Shown: positions 1 to 7,324, counted from the first letter of the stretch. The stretch: DNA of 18,965 nt from Gallionella sp. (GCA_004298605.1 SCPW01000013.1:1-18965); one strand, 5' to 3'. Translations and numbers: made by a program. The notes: a model not told the origin generated them from the sequence alone.

Positions 1-432
1 CGCCATGCCGCCCGCCAACCCGTCCGAGCCATCCATGAAGTTGTACAGATTGGTCATCCATGCGGCAAACAGCAACACCGGAATGAACCACAACAGCGTC
101 ACGCCCGCGCCGGAAACCATGGCCAGCGCCGCAAGCAGATGGCCGAACAGGCGCGTCTGCGGCGACAGGCCGCGCACGTCGTCCAGCAGCGACAGCATGA
201 ACAGGCCCGACGCGGGCAACACGATCCACCACGCCAATGATCCGACCAGCAACATCCAGCCGGACATGACGCCCGCCATCAACGCAATGCCTCCGACCCG
301 CGGGACGGGTTTGTCATGCAGCGAGCGTTCGTTGGGGATGTCCTGAACAATGATGCCAGCCTTGCCCGTCGTCAAAATAAACGTCAGCGCCAGCGTGACC
401 AGTATGCTAACCAGCGGGGCGTAATGGGTCAT
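1..432 (-). CDS. Undecaprenyl-phosphate sugar-1-phosphate transferase, WecA/MraY superfamily, N-terminal part
   Basis: The first 144 codons are present and the gene runs off the left edge. Enzymes of this family are polytopic inner-membrane proteins that move a sugar-1-phosphate from a UDP-sugar to undecaprenyl phosphate, the first step of O-antigen or other surface-glycan synthesis. Seen here: a hydrophobic N-terminus (residues 6-20), the conserved loop RSLHDKPVPRVGG (37-49), further membrane segments around 50-82 and 98-127, the acidic LLDD motif (82-85), and NLYNFMDGSDG (128-138), which is typical of the WbpL/WecA branch rather than MraY. The ATG at 432-430 is preceded only by a weak GGTAAGC. 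It diverges from waaC, which suits an envelope-glycan role. The exact sugar substrate cannot be read from this part. Confidence 0.85.
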   Translation of the reverse strand, partial: MTHYAPLVSILVTLALTFILTTGKAGIIVQDIPNERSLHDKPVPRVGGIALMAGVMSGWMLLVGSLAWWIVLPASGLFMLSLLDDVRGLSPQTRLFGHLLAALAMVSGAGVTLLWFIPVLLFAAWMTNLYNFMDGSDGLAGGMA

Positions 433-449
433 GCTGCTTACCAGAAATT

Positions 450-485
450 GAAGTGGCGCATTTTAGCACTACGCCGAGCCACTTC
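450..485. repeat. Inverted repeat GAAGTGGC / GCCACTTC around the -10 element
   Basis: GAAGTGGC at 450-457 is matched exactly in reverse complement by GCCACTTC at 478-485, with a 20-base centre. One arm covers the predicted start of transcription and the other lies just upstream of the -10 of the minus-strand promoter. It could be an operator or simply a transcript hairpin; the sequence does not decide. Confidence 0.4.
460..468 (-). promoter_or_regulatory. Extended -10 promoter for the sugar-phosphate transferase gene
   Basis: On the minus strand the sequence reads TGCTAAAAT, an extended -10 (TG-N-TAAAAT) about 28 bases before the ATG at 432. The matching -35 region (TTAGGA, 18-base spacer) is weak, as is often the case with extended -10 promoters. 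Start of transcription would fall near 452. An 8-base inverted repeat (450-457 with 478-485) brackets this -10. This is inferred from consensus only. Confidence 0.45.
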
Positions 486-504
486 CTAAAGCCGCGCATC
501 ATCC

Positions 505-510
505 TATAAG
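505..510 (+). promoter_or_regulatory. Possible -10 element for waaC-waaA
   Basis: TATAAG at 505-510 matches five of six bases of the sigma-70 -10 consensus and lies 38 bases before the waaC ATG. No good -35 is seen at 16-18 bases, so this is weak. It is the best candidate in the 116-base divergent gap. Confidence 0.3.
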
Positions 511-548
511 ATGCGCTCCCATCACTCCCAACTGCTTTGCACTTCTTT

Positions 549-1541
549 ATGGCGCACCCTTTCGCCGGCGGCTCCCACCCACCGCGCATCCTGCTGGTCA
601 AGACCTCGTCGCTGGGCGATGTGCTGCATAACCTGCCGGTAGCCAGCGACATCATGCGCCATTATCCGGACGCGCAAATCGACTGGCTGGTGGAAGAAAG
701 CTTTGCGGCACTCCCCAGGCTGCATCCGGCGGTGCGCAACGTGATTCCTGTCGCTCTCCGCCGCTGGCGCGGCAAGCTGCTGAGCGCCGCTACCTGGCGT
801 GAAATCGCGGCGTTCCGCGACACGCTGGCCGCACAACCCTGCGACATCGCGATTGATACGCAAGGCTTGCTCAAAAGCGCCTTGCTGATGCGCGGCACGC
901 ACGGGCTGCGCTGCGGGTTTGACCGGCACAGCGCGCGCGAACCGCTGGCGGCCAGCCTGTACCAGCAAACTTACCCCGTCGCAACGGGGCAACACGCCGT
1001 CGAACGCAATCGCCAACTGGCCGCACAAGCACTCGGCTATACGCTGCAAAGCCGCGCCGATTATGGCATTCACCCACCCGCAACCGCCCGTCCGGCCTGG
1101 CTTGCGGAGGGGGCTTATGCGGTGCTGCTGCACGCCACCAGCCGCGCCGACAAGCTGTGGGACGAGGCGGGCTGGATCGCGCTGGGCGCTTATTTGCACG
1201 GGAAAAATATCCGCTGCGTTTTACCGTGGGGCAGCGAGGCGGAAAAGGCGCGCAGCCTGCGCCTCGCCCACGCGATTCCCGATGCCATCACGCCGCCGCG
1301 CCTCGATCTCAACGGGGCGGCTTCCCTGCTCGGCGCGGCCCATGCGGTGATCGGCGTGGACACCGGCCTGGCCCATCTTGCGGCGGCATTGAATACGCCC
1401 ACCATCGGCATTTATACCGCGACCGACCCGACGCTGACCGGCCTGTATGCGGGCGCGCATATCGCCAATCTCGGCAACATCGACCGCGCGCCGGATGCCG
1501 CCGCCGTGATTGATGCGCTGCAACGGGCGGCGCCATGCTGA
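549..1541 (+). CDS. waaC: LPS heptosyltransferase I
   Basis: A glycosyltransferase family 9 enzyme that adds the first L-glycero-D-manno-heptose from ADP-heptose to the Kdo of lipid A, at the cytoplasmic face of the inner membrane. Evidence: the N-terminal RILLVKTSSLGDVLHNLPV block with the family's catalytic Asp (residue 24 from this start), DTQGLLKSALL, the ATSRADKLW segment and the ADP-heptose-binding VDTGLAHLAAAL block near the C-terminus. The length, 330 residues, is usual for WaaC. The start is uncertain: ATG 549 is chosen, an in-frame TTG lies at 537, and neither has a clear Shine-Dalgarno site. The ten residues before PRILLVK are additional to the usual MKILLVK start. The stop overlaps the waaA start by 7 bases, which implies coupled translation. 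Confidence 0.93.
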   Translation: MAHPFAGGSHPPRILLVKTSSLGDVLHNLPVASDIMRHYPDAQIDWLVEESFAALPRLHPAVRNVIPVALRRWRGKLLSAATWREIAAFRDTLAAQPCDIAIDTQGLLKSALLMRGTHGLRCGFDRHSAREPLAASLYQQTYPVATGQHAVERNRQLAAQALGYTLQSRADYGIHPPATARPAWLAEGAYAVLLHATSRADKLWDEAGWIALGAYLHGKNIRCVLPWGSEAEKARSLRLAHAIPDAITPPRLDLNGAASLLGAAHAVIGVDTGLAHLAAALNTPTIGIYTATDPTLTGLYAGAHIANLGNIDRAPDAAAVIDALQRAAPC

Positions 1542-2797
1542 ACCCGAGATTACCCTACACGCTCGCGCTGTGGCTGTTGCTGCCATACATTTTTCTGCGC
1601 CTGCTCTGGCGCGCGCGCAAACAGCCGGAATACCTGCGCCACATCGGCGAGCGTTTCGGGTTTTATTCCGCGCCTATCAACAAGCCGGTTATCTGGCTGC
1701 ACGCCGTCTCCGTAGGCGAAACCCGCGCCACGCAAAGCCTCGTCACCCGGCTGCGCGCAACCTATCCCGACCATCAAATTCTGCTTACCCACACCACACC
1801 CACCGGGCGCGCCGCCAGCGAACAGCTATATGGCGACAGTGTGCTGCGCGCGTATCTGCCCTACGACTACCCGTTCGCGGTAGCTAAATTTTTGAGCTAC
1901 TTCCGCCCGGAGCTCGGCATCCTGATGGAAACGGAAATCTGGTTCAATCTGATTCATGCCTGCCACAAAACCGGCACACCGCTGCTGCTGCTGAATGCGC
2001 GCATGTCGGAAAAATCCGCGCGGGGTTATGCGAGGTTTGCGCGGCTAACTCGCAACGCGCTGGGCGAACTCGCCGCCATCGCCGCGCAGACTGCCGGCGA
2101 TGCCGCGCGCCTGGCGAATCTCGGCGCACAGAATGTATCGGTAATGGGCAACCTCAAATTCGACATCGTGCCGCCGCCCGCCATGCTGGAACTGGGCAGA
2201 CAACTGCGCGAACAGTTCGGCATGGCGCGCAAGGTTTTTCTTGCCGCCAGCACCCGCGAGGGTGAGGAAGTGCTGCTGCTCGATGCGCTGGAGAGGATGC
2301 ACATTCCGGGCTTGCTGCTGGTGATCGTGCCGCGCCACCCGCAGCGTTTTGCGGAAGTTGCGCATTTGCTTGAGCAGCGCAGTATCGCGTTCCAACGCAG
2401 GAGCACAAGCCGCACCGTTCCCGCAGAAATTCAGGTGGTGCTGGGCGACAGCATGGGAGAAATGTTTGCCTACTACACCGCCGCAGACATCACCTTTATC
2501 GGCGGCAGCCTGCTGCCTTATGGCGGGCAGAATTTAATCGAGGCTTGCGCCGTTGGCACACCGGTAGTGATTGGCCCGCACACTTACAATTTCGCCGAAG
2601 CAACACGCCTGGCGGTTAGTGCCGGAGCCGCTGTGCAGGTACAGAACAGCGATGGGCTGCTTGCAGAATTGCAACGCCTGTCAGGCAATCCGGCTGCTTT
2701 GTGCGAAATGCGCCAGGGGTGCGCCGGATTTGTGGAATCAAATCGCGGCGCGACAAACAAGTCGTTGCAGATTGTAGGGGCGCGATTTAACCGATGA
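1535..2797 (+). CDS. waaA: 3-deoxy-D-manno-octulosonic acid (Kdo) transferase
   Basis: Transfers Kdo from CMP-Kdo to the lipid IVA precursor, the essential step before WaaC acts. It is anchored to the inner membrane. Seen: an N-terminal membrane anchor (residues 6-25), RHIGERFGFY, the catalytic-base block HAVSVGETRAT with Glu62, HTTPTGR, ILMETEIWFN, and the C-terminal CMP-Kdo half with GGSLLPYGGQNLIEA. At 420 residues it matches the family (E. coli 425). It starts inside the end of waaC. The last residues (GARFNR) are read from a repeat element that begins at about 2774, so the native C-terminus may have been altered. Whether it adds one or two Kdo residues cannot be read from the sequence. 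Confidence 0.95.
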   Translation: MLNPRLPYTLALWLLLPYIFLRLLWRARKQPEYLRHIGERFGFYSAPINKPVIWLHAVSVGETRATQSLVTRLRATYPDHQILLTHTTPTGRAASEQLYGDSVLRAYLPYDYPFAVAKFLSYFRPELGILMETEIWFNLIHACHKTGTPLLLLNARMSEKSARGYARFARLTRNALGELAAIAAQTAGDAARLANLGAQNVSVMGNLKFDIVPPPAMLELGRQLREQFGMARKVFLAASTREGEEVLLLDALERMHIPGLLLVIVPRHPQRFAEVAHLLEQRSIAFQRRSTSRTVPAEIQVVLGDSMGEMFAYYTAADITFIGGSLLPYGGQNLIEACAVGTPVVIGPHTYNFAEATRLAVSAGAAVQVQNSDGLLAELQRLSGNPAALCEMRQGCAGFVESNRGATNKSLQIVGARFNR

Positions 2798-2857
2798 TTT
2801 GGTTGGCGCAGCTTGCCAACTTAGCCAGATGGCTATGCAAAACTATCGCGCCCCTGC
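2774..2857. repeat. Multi-stem intergenic repeat between convergent waaA and cysK
   Basis: AGGGGCGCGAT at 2776-2786 is matched exactly in reverse complement at 2845-2855. Inside lie a second hairpin (GTTGGC 2802-2807 with GCCAAC 2815-2820, 7-base loop) and a third (TAGCC 2822-2826 with GGCTA 2831-2835, 4-base loop). The nested palindromes resemble REP/MITE-like dispersed elements. The left arm overlaps the last codons of waaA and the right arm ends 5 bases from the cysK stop. It may also end or protect the two convergent transcripts. There is no T-run, so it is not a typical intrinsic terminator. Confidence 0.6.
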
Positions 2858-2860
2858 CGA

Positions 2861-3835
2861 TCAGGCCACAATCCCCTTCTCATCAAACATTCCCTCGAAC
2901 AGTATCGAGCTGAGGTAACGCTCGCCCGAGTCGGGAAGTATGACGACGATAGTCTTGCCCGAGTTTTCCGGACGCCTGCCCTGGCGAACGGCAGCGGCGA
3001 CAGCCGCACCGCAGGAGATGCCGGAAAGGATGCCTTCCTCGCGCATCAGGCGGCGCGCATACAGCACCGCATCTTCGTTGCTGACTTGTTCGATTTCATC
3101 CACCAGCGACATATCGAGTGTGTCCGGCACGAAACCGGCGCCAAGACCCTGGATTTTATGCGGGCCGGGCTTCAGCGGCTCACCTGCGCGCTGCTGGGTG
3201 AGGACGGGGCTGGCGGATGGCTCCACCGCGACAGAAGTAACGGGTTTTCCCTGACGCTTGAGATAGCGCGACACGCCGGTAATCGTTCCCCCTGTCCCGA
3301 CGCCCGATACAAATATGTCAACCTTGCCATCGGTATCGTCCCAGATTTCCGGGCCGGTGGTTTGTTCGTGAATGCCGGGGTTGGCCGGATTCTTGAACTG
3401 TTGCAACAGGACGTAATGCTCCGGGTCGGAGGCAACAATTTCTTCGGCTCTGGCTATCGCGCCGTTCATGCCTTTGGCCCCTTCGGTGAGGATCAACTTG
3501 GCGCCGTAGGCAACCAGCAATTTGCGCCGTTCGATGCTCATGGTTTCCGGCATGGTCAGGGTAAGCGGAATGCCGCGCGCGGCGGCAACGAATGCCAGCG
3601 CGATACCGGTGTTGCCGCTGGTGGGCTCGACGAGCTTTTTGCCCGGGCCAAGCAGGCCGCGCCGCTCGGCATCCCAGATCATCGCCGCGCCGATGCGGCA
3701 TTTGACGGAATAAGCCGGATTGCGCCCTTCGATCTTGGCGAGAATGGTGGCGGGGGCGCCATCGGCAATGCGGTTGAGGCGCACCAGCGGGGTGCGGCCT
3801 ATGGATAGCGAGTTGTCTTCAAACCAGTTTGCCAT
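2861..3835 (-). CDS. cysK: Cysteine synthase A (O-acetylserine sulfhydrylase)
   Basis: A cytoplasmic PLP enzyme that makes L-cysteine from O-acetyl-L-serine and sulfide. Seen: the PLP lysine in SVKCRIG (Lys45), the substrate-binding loop PTSGNTG (71-77), the PLP phosphate-binding loop GVGTGGT (178-184), and SGISCGAA and PDSGERY towards the C-terminus. The 324-residue length and the KCRIG motif fit CysK (E. coli 323) better than the shorter CysM. The start at ATG 3835 has a strong AGGAGG five bases upstream; a second ATG just before it is out of frame. It lies 33 bases after the terminator that closes the ribosomal cluster and converges on waaA. No clear promoter of its own is seen. Confidence 0.95.
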   Translation of the reverse strand: MANWFEDNSLSIGRTPLVRLNRIADGAPATILAKIEGRNPAYSVKCRIGAAMIWDAERRGLLGPGKKLVEPTSGNTGIALAFVAAARGIPLTLTMPETMSIERRKLLVAYGAKLILTEGAKGMNGAIARAEEIVASDPEHYVLLQQFKNPANPGIHEQTTGPEIWDDTDGKVDIFVSGVGTGGTITGVSRYLKRQGKPVTSVAVEPSASPVLTQQRAGEPLKPGPHKIQGLGAGFVPDTLDMSLVDEIEQVSNEDAVLYARRLMREEGILSGISCGAAVAAAVRQGRRPENSGKTIVVILPDSGERYLSSILFEGMFDEKGIVA

Positions 3836-3868
3836 GCATGCCTCCTGTTAAAAGTGCATCAAAAACGC

Positions 3869-3894
3869 AAAAAGCCGGACTCATCCGGCTTTTT
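3869..3894. terminator. Bidirectional intrinsic terminator after rplQ
   Basis: AAAAAGCCGGA (3869-3879), the loop CTCA, and TCCGGCTTTTT (3884-3894) form a perfect hairpin with an A-tract on one side and a T-tract on the other. On the minus strand it lies 66 bases after the rplQ stop and would end the alpha operon. It is also immediately upstream of cysK. It would work equally for plus-strand transcripts. Confidence 0.9.
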
Positions 3895-3960
3895 GACTCA
3901 TGCTGAAACATCCTTTTGCCAAGGGTCTATCGAAGCGACCGGGGCAAACGGGTATGTCGG

Positions 3961-4347
3961 TTACTCAGCATCGACAGCCGTCGCTTCTGCGGGGCGATCC
4001 ATCAATTCAACCAGCGCCATCGGAGCGTTGTCGCCCTGGCGGAAGCCGAATTTGAGAACGCGCAAATAGCCGCCGTTGCGCGCCGCATAACGCGGGCCGA
4101 GTTCGTCGAACAATTTGACGACCATCTCGCGGTCGCGCAGGCGGGCAAATGCCAGGCGGCGATTGGCCAGGCTCGGGGTCTTGCCCAGTGTCAGGATAGG
4201 TTCCGCGACACGGCGCAATTCCTTGGCCTTGGGCAACGTGGTCTTGATGACTTCGTGGCGCAACAGGGACACGGTCATATTACGGAACATTGCCAAACGG
4301 TGGCTGCTGGTGCGGTTGAGTTTTCTTAAACCTAAACGGTGACGCAT
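3961..4347 (-). CDS. rplQ: 50S ribosomal protein L17
   Basis: Large-subunit protein that lies near the peptide exit tunnel. The 128-residue product begins [20 protein letters not shown] and carries the [16 protein letters not shown] block of bacterial L17 (E. coli 127 residues). The C-terminus is acidic and lineage-specific. The start is preceded by AGAGAGG. It is the last gene of the alpha operon, separated from rpoA by an 80-base gap, and is followed by the terminator at 3869-3894. Confidence 0.98.
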   Translation of the reverse strand: MRHRLGLRKLNRTSSHRLAMFRNMTVSLLRHEVIKTTLPKAKELRRVAEPILTLGKTPSLANRRLAFARLRDREMVVKLFDELGPRYAARNGGYLRVLKFGFRQGDNAPMALVELMDRPAEATAVDAE

Positions 4348-4431
4348 AATTTTTGCCTCTCTTATATTTTCTTAAAGCGGACTTTTTGTATCTGCTTCAA
4401 GCGGATCTCTTGCAATGTTGTGTCGCTTTAA
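4348..4431 (-). repeat. rpoA-rplQ spacer with short repeats
   Basis: The 80-base spacer holds an imperfect direct repeat on the plus strand (CTTAAAGCGGACT at 4371-4383 and CTTCAAGCGGATCT at 4395-4408). There is also an 8-base inverted repeat, TTAAAGCG (4372-4379) with CGCTTTAA (4424-4431), whose right arm overlaps the rpoA stop codon. A hairpin here could tune the ratio of rplQ to rpoA. No promoter consensus is evident. Confidence 0.3.
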
Positions 4432-5396
4432 ACGGCAGCGACAGGCCAGTTCTCCAGCTTCATGCCCAGCGACAGGTTGTGCTCGGCGAGAACCTGTTTG
4501 ATTTCGTTCAGCGACTTGCGTCCCAGGTTCGGGGTGCGCAGCAAATCATTTTCCGTGTACTGGATCAGATCGCCAATGTAGTGGATGCTTTGCGCCTTGA
4601 GGCAGTTTGAAGAACGCGGCGTCAACTCAAGGTCATCCACCGGGCGCAACAGGATCGGGTCAACCTTGGGGGCCTGTATCTTTTCAACAACCGGCTCGGT
4701 GCCTTCCAGCGCCGCAAACACGGAGAACTGATCCACCAGGATACGCGCCGCATTGCGGATCGCCTGCTCGGGGTCGACAGCGCCGTTGGTTTCAATATTC
4801 ATTACCAGCTTATCGAGGTCGGTGCGTTGTTCGACGCGCGCGCTTTCCACGGCATAGCTGACACGGCTGACCGGGCTGAACGACGCGTCCAATGCGATAT
4901 GTCCGACCGCACGTGTTTCGTTCGGGGCCTGGCGGGAAATGGCCGATACATAGCCGCGGCCTTGTTCAACCTTGATCTGCATGTCCAGCTTGCCACCGGC
5001 AGTCAGGTGCGCGATCACGTGATTCGGGTTGATTACTTCGACGTCTGCATTACCGCTGATGTCGGCAGCCGTCACCACGCCCTGCCCTTCTTTCTTGAGG
5101 GTCAGCACGACTTCCTGCATGTTGTGCAGGCGCAGAACCACGCCCTTGAGATTCAGGAGAATATCGACGACATCTTCCTGCACGCCGTCGATAGTCGCGT
5201 ACTCGTGCAGCACACCGGCCATCTTCACTTCGGTCGGCGCGGCGCCGGACATGGAAGACAGCAGGATGCGGCGCAGTGCGTTGCCTAATGTGTGGCCGTA
5301 GCCACGCTCAAAAGGCTCCATCACCACCTTGGCCTGGGTGTCGGAAATTTTTTGTACGTCAATGATGCGAGGCTTCAGAAATTCATTGTTAGGCAT
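4428..5396 (-). CDS. rpoA: DNA-directed RNA polymerase subunit alpha
   Basis: The alpha subunit nucleates RNA polymerase assembly through its N-terminal domain and contacts UP elements and activators through its C-terminal domain. Seen: the N-terminal domain with [20 protein letters not shown], a linker around residues 232-250, and the C-terminal domain [20 protein letters not shown], which keeps the UP-element-contacting Arg (Arg261, equivalent to E. coli Arg265) and the PNLGRKSL block with Lys294 (E. coli Lys298). It is complete at 322 residues, slightly shorter than E. coli (329). GGAG lies six bases before the ATG. Its place between rpsD and rplQ is the classical alpha-operon order. Confidence 0.99.
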   Translation of the reverse strand: MPNNEFLKPRIIDVQKISDTQAKVVMEPFERGYGHTLGNALRRILLSSMSGAAPTEVKMAGVLHEYATIDGVQEDVVDILLNLKGVVLRLHNMQEVVLTLKKEGQGVVTAADISGNADVEVINPNHVIAHLTAGGKLDMQIKVEQGRGYVSAISRQAPNETRAVGHIALDASFSPVSRVSYAVESARVEQRTDLDKLVMNIETNGAVDPEQAIRNAARILVDQFSVFAALEGTEPVVEKIQAPKVDPILLRPVDDLELTPRSSNCLKAQSIHYIGDLIQYTENDLLRTPNLGRKSLNEIKQVLAEHNLSLGMKLENWPVAAV

Positions 5397-5413
5397 AAGC
5401 TACTCCGCGTGGA

Positions 5414-6043
5414 TTACTTAGAATACAACTCAACCACAAGGTGTTCATTAATGGTTGCGGGCAGTTCAGCACGCTGCGGCTTGGCCTTGAATGTACCCTT
5501 GAACGCCTTGGTGTCCATTTCAATCCATTCCGGAAAGCCGCGCTGCTCGGCTGCGGCGAGTGCGGCTTTAATACGCAGTTGCGCCTTGGATTTTTCCGCC
5601 ACTTCAACCACATCGCCGGGGCGCACTTGAAATGAAGGGATGTTCACGCGCTTGCCGTTTACCATCAGCGCATTGTGGCGCACTACCTGGCGCGCTTCGG
5701 CGCGCGATGCACCAAAGCCCATGCGGTAGGAAACGTTGTCCAGACGGGATTCCAGAATCTGCAACAAGCTTTCGCCGGTAATGCCGCGCTGGCTTTCCGC
5801 CTGCTTGTAAGTCAGGCGGAATTGCCTTTCCAGCACGCCGTAGATGCGGCGGACTTTCTGCTTTTCACGCAACTGACCGCCGTATTCGGAAAGGCGGGTA
5901 TTTTTCTTCTGGCCGTGCTGGCCGGGCGGATAAGCCCTGCGTTCAACGGCGCATTTGTCGGTGAAGCATTTTTCACCCTTCAAAAACAGCTTCTCGCCTT
6001 CGCGGCGGCACTGACGGCACTTTGCATCAAGATTTCTAGCCAA
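5414..6043 (-). CDS. rpsD: 30S ribosomal protein S4, four-cysteine form
   Basis: A primary 16S rRNA-binding protein that starts assembly of the 30S body. In E. coli it also represses the alpha operon. The product is 209 residues. The S4 RNA-binding domain is clear ([33 protein letters not shown]) and the end, ELYSK, is canonical. The N-terminus has Cys9, Cys12, Cys26 and Cys31 (C-X2-C-X13-C-X4-C), the zinc-binding pattern known in Thermus S4. E. coli and, as I recall them, Neisseria and Burkholderia S4 lack the full set. This suggests a zinc-containing form. Confidence 0.98.
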   Translation of the reverse strand: MARNLDAKCRQCRREGEKLFLKGEKCFTDKCAVERRAYPPGQHGQKKNTRLSEYGGQLREKQKVRRIYGVLERQFRLTYKQAESQRGITGESLLQILESRLDNVSYRMGFGASRAEARQVVRHNALMVNGKRVNIPSFQVRPGDVVEVAEKSKAQLRIKAALAAAEQRGFPEWIEMDTKAFKGTFKAKPQRAELPATINEHLVVELYSK

Positions 6044-6060
6044 GATCGACTCCCAAAAAA

Positions 6061-6450
6061 TTAGATACGACGCTTTTTAGGCGGGCGACAACCGTTGTGC
6101 GGCATCGGCGTAATATCGGAAATGCTGGTGATCTTAAAACCAGCCGTGTTCAATGCGCGCACCGCAGACTCACGGCCTGGGCCGGGTCCCTTGATGCGCA
6201 CTTCAAGATTCTTGACGCCGCATTCGGCGGCAGATTTGCTCACCAGTTCAGCCGCGACCTGCGCAGCGAACGGAGTGCTCTTGCGCGAGCCCTTAAAACC
6301 ATTCGCGCCACTGGTAGACCACGCCAATGTATTGCCTTGGCGGTCGGTAATGGTAACGATGGTGTTATTGAAGGAAGCATGAACGTGCGCGATACCCTCG
6401 GCCACGTTCTTCTTGACTTTCTTGCGCACTTTCGTGCTTGGCTTAGCCAT
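6061..6450 (-). CDS. rpsK: 30S ribosomal protein S11
   Basis: A platform protein of the small subunit, near the mRNA exit and the 3' end of 16S rRNA. The 129-residue product (also 129 in E. coli) shows [43 protein letters not shown] and the terminal [13 protein letters not shown]. That last segment is the highly conserved S11 tail. It lies between rpsM (30-base gap) and rpsD (17-base gap) in the alpha operon. Confidence 0.99.
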   Translation of the reverse strand: MAKPSTKVRKKVKKNVAEGIAHVHASFNNTIVTITDRQGNTLAWSTSGANGFKGSRKSTPFAAQVAAELVSKSAAECGVKNLEVRIKGPGPGRESAVRALNTAGFKITSISDITPMPHNGCRPPKKRRI

Positions 6451-6480
6451 AATCTATTCCTTTAATGCGTTATAGCAGAT

Positions 6481-6846
6481 TTACTTTTTAGCGCCGGCAA
6501 TCGCCTTGCGCGGACCCTTGCGGGTGCGTGCGTTGGTGCGGGTGCGCTGGCCGCGGCACGGCAAACCACGGCGATGGCGCACGCCGCGATAGCAACCCAA
6601 ATCCATCAGCCGCTTGATGTTCATCGTCGTTTCACGGCGCAGATCGCCTTCCACCGTGAACTTGGCGACTTGTTCGCGCAGTTTTTCTACTTCCGCGTCA
6701 GTCAAATCTTTCATCTTGGTGCTGGAATTCACGCCAGCAGACGCGCAAATACCCCGCGAACGCGTGCGCCCGATACCGTAGATTGCAGTCAAAGCAATCA
6801 CGGCGTGTTGATGGTTGGGGATATTGACCCCTGCAATACGTGCCAT
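6481..6846 (-). CDS. rpsM: 30S ribosomal protein S13
   Basis: A head protein of the small subunit that contacts the P-site tRNA and bridges to the large subunit. The 121-residue product begins [20 protein letters not shown]. It has the YGIGRTRS helix-two-turns-helix region and the basic [18 protein letters not shown] tail that reaches the tRNA. It is the first gene of the alpha operon, directly behind the extended -10 promoter at 6876-6884. AGGGT lies six bases before the ATG. Confidence 0.99.
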   Translation of the reverse strand: MARIAGVNIPNHQHAVIALTAIYGIGRTRSRGICASAGVNSSTKMKDLTDAEVEKLREQVAKFTVEGDLRRETTMNIKRLMDLGCYRGVRHRRGLPCRGQRTRTNARTRKGPRKAIAGAKK

Positions 6847-6875
6847 GCGGCTACCCTATCTTTGAAAAAACGAAA

Positions 6876-6884
6876 ATTATATCA
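6876..6884 (-). promoter_or_regulatory. Alpha-operon promoter, extended -10
   Basis: The minus strand reads TGATATAAT, a perfect extended -10 (TG-N-TATAAT), in the rpmJ-rpsM gap where the E. coli alpha promoter lies. The -35 region is poor, as expected for this class. Transcription would start near 6868-6870, which leaves a leader of about 22 bases before rpsM. Unlike the S10 and spc promoters, the discriminator is AT-rich. Confidence 0.6.
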
Positions 6885-6905
6885 CCTGGGACCGATTTTA
6901 CTCAA

Positions 6906-7019
6906 TCAGCCCTGGCGTTGCTTGTGGCGCGGCTCTGCGCAAATAACTCGCACCACGCGTTTACGAATAACAATTTTGCAGTTACGGCAGATCTTTTTTA
7001 CTGATGCTTGGACTCTCAT
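6906..7019 (-). CDS. rpmJ: 50S ribosomal protein L36, zinc-ribbon form
   Basis: A 37-residue protein, found by reading the minus strand between infA and rpsM. It begins [17 protein letters not shown] and ends RHKQRQG. Cys11, Cys14, Cys27 and His32 form the zinc ribbon of the usual L36. It packs into the large subunit near the L7/L12 stalk base. The ATG at 7019 follows AGGAG with good spacing. It is the last gene of the spc operon. The gap behind it, towards infA, holds an imperfect inverted repeat. Confidence 0.97.
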   Translation of the reverse strand: MRVQASVKKICRNCKIVIRKRVVRVICAEPRHKQRQG

Positions 7020-7035
7020 TTGCTTCTCCTAAACT

Positions 7036-7104
7036 GGGGAGTGGTGAGTGGTGAGTTGGAAAACCGTCTATACTCCCCACTCACTACTTCCTGCTCCCTA
7101 CCCC
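7036..7104. repeat. Purine/pyrimidine-rich imperfect inverted repeat between infA and rpmJ
   Basis: A G/T/A-rich arm built of GTGGTGAG units (7036-7055) is followed by a C/T/A-rich arm (7073-7104). The best pairing is 7041-7055 with 7073-7087, 15 bases with two mismatches around a 17-base centre. It fills the gap exactly between the infA stop and the rpmJ Shine-Dalgarno site. It resembles the element at 18029-18097, and both look like dispersed intergenic palindromes. Its effect on the co-transcribed genes is unknown. Confidence 0.5.
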
Positions 7105-7105
7105 A

Positions 7106-7324
7106 CTATTTGGCGCGGAATACAATTCGCGCCTTGCTCAAATCATATGGAGTCAACTCCACAGTTACTTTATCGCCGGGCAGGATGCGTATGTAGTGCA
7201 TACGCATTTTCCCCGAGATATGGCCTAATACTACATGGCCGTTTTCCAGCTTGATCCGGAATGTTGCATTGGGCAACGACTCCTCGATCTCGCCTTGCAT
7301 CTGAATCACATCTTCCTTGGACAT
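7106..7324 (-). CDS. infA: Translation initiation factor IF-1
   Basis: Binds the A site of the 30S subunit and helps IF-2 and IF-3 set up initiation. The 72-residue product (also 72 in E. coli) begins [20 protein letters not shown] and contains the OB-fold blocks [18 protein letters not shown] and [10 protein letters not shown]. Its ATG overlaps the secY stop by one base (TAATG), so translation is probably coupled. In E. coli infA lies elsewhere; its place between secY and rpmJ is usual in Betaproteobacteria. Confidence 0.99.
   Translation of the reverse strand: MSKEDVIQMQGEIEESLPNATFRIKLENGHVVLGHISGKMRMHYIRILPGDKVTVELTPYDLSKARIVFRAK

Noticed and set aside
522..1199. A 225-codon minus-strand frame inside waaC
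   Set aside because: It overlaps the clear waaC frame, and its composition (Arg, Gln, Ala-rich) is typical of a reversed GC-rich gene.
2797..2860. A classical intrinsic terminator between waaA and cysK
   Set aside because: The hairpins are clear but neither strand has a T-run after a stem, so it is listed as a repeat.
3086..3808. A 240-codon plus-strand frame opposite cysK
   Set aside because: cysK on the other strand has all the catalytic motifs; this frame has none.
2861..3835. Calling the cysteine synthase CysM rather than CysK
   Set aside because: Length (324) and the [15 protein letters not shown] and SGISCGAA segments fit CysK; CysM is usually shorter and differs at these segments.
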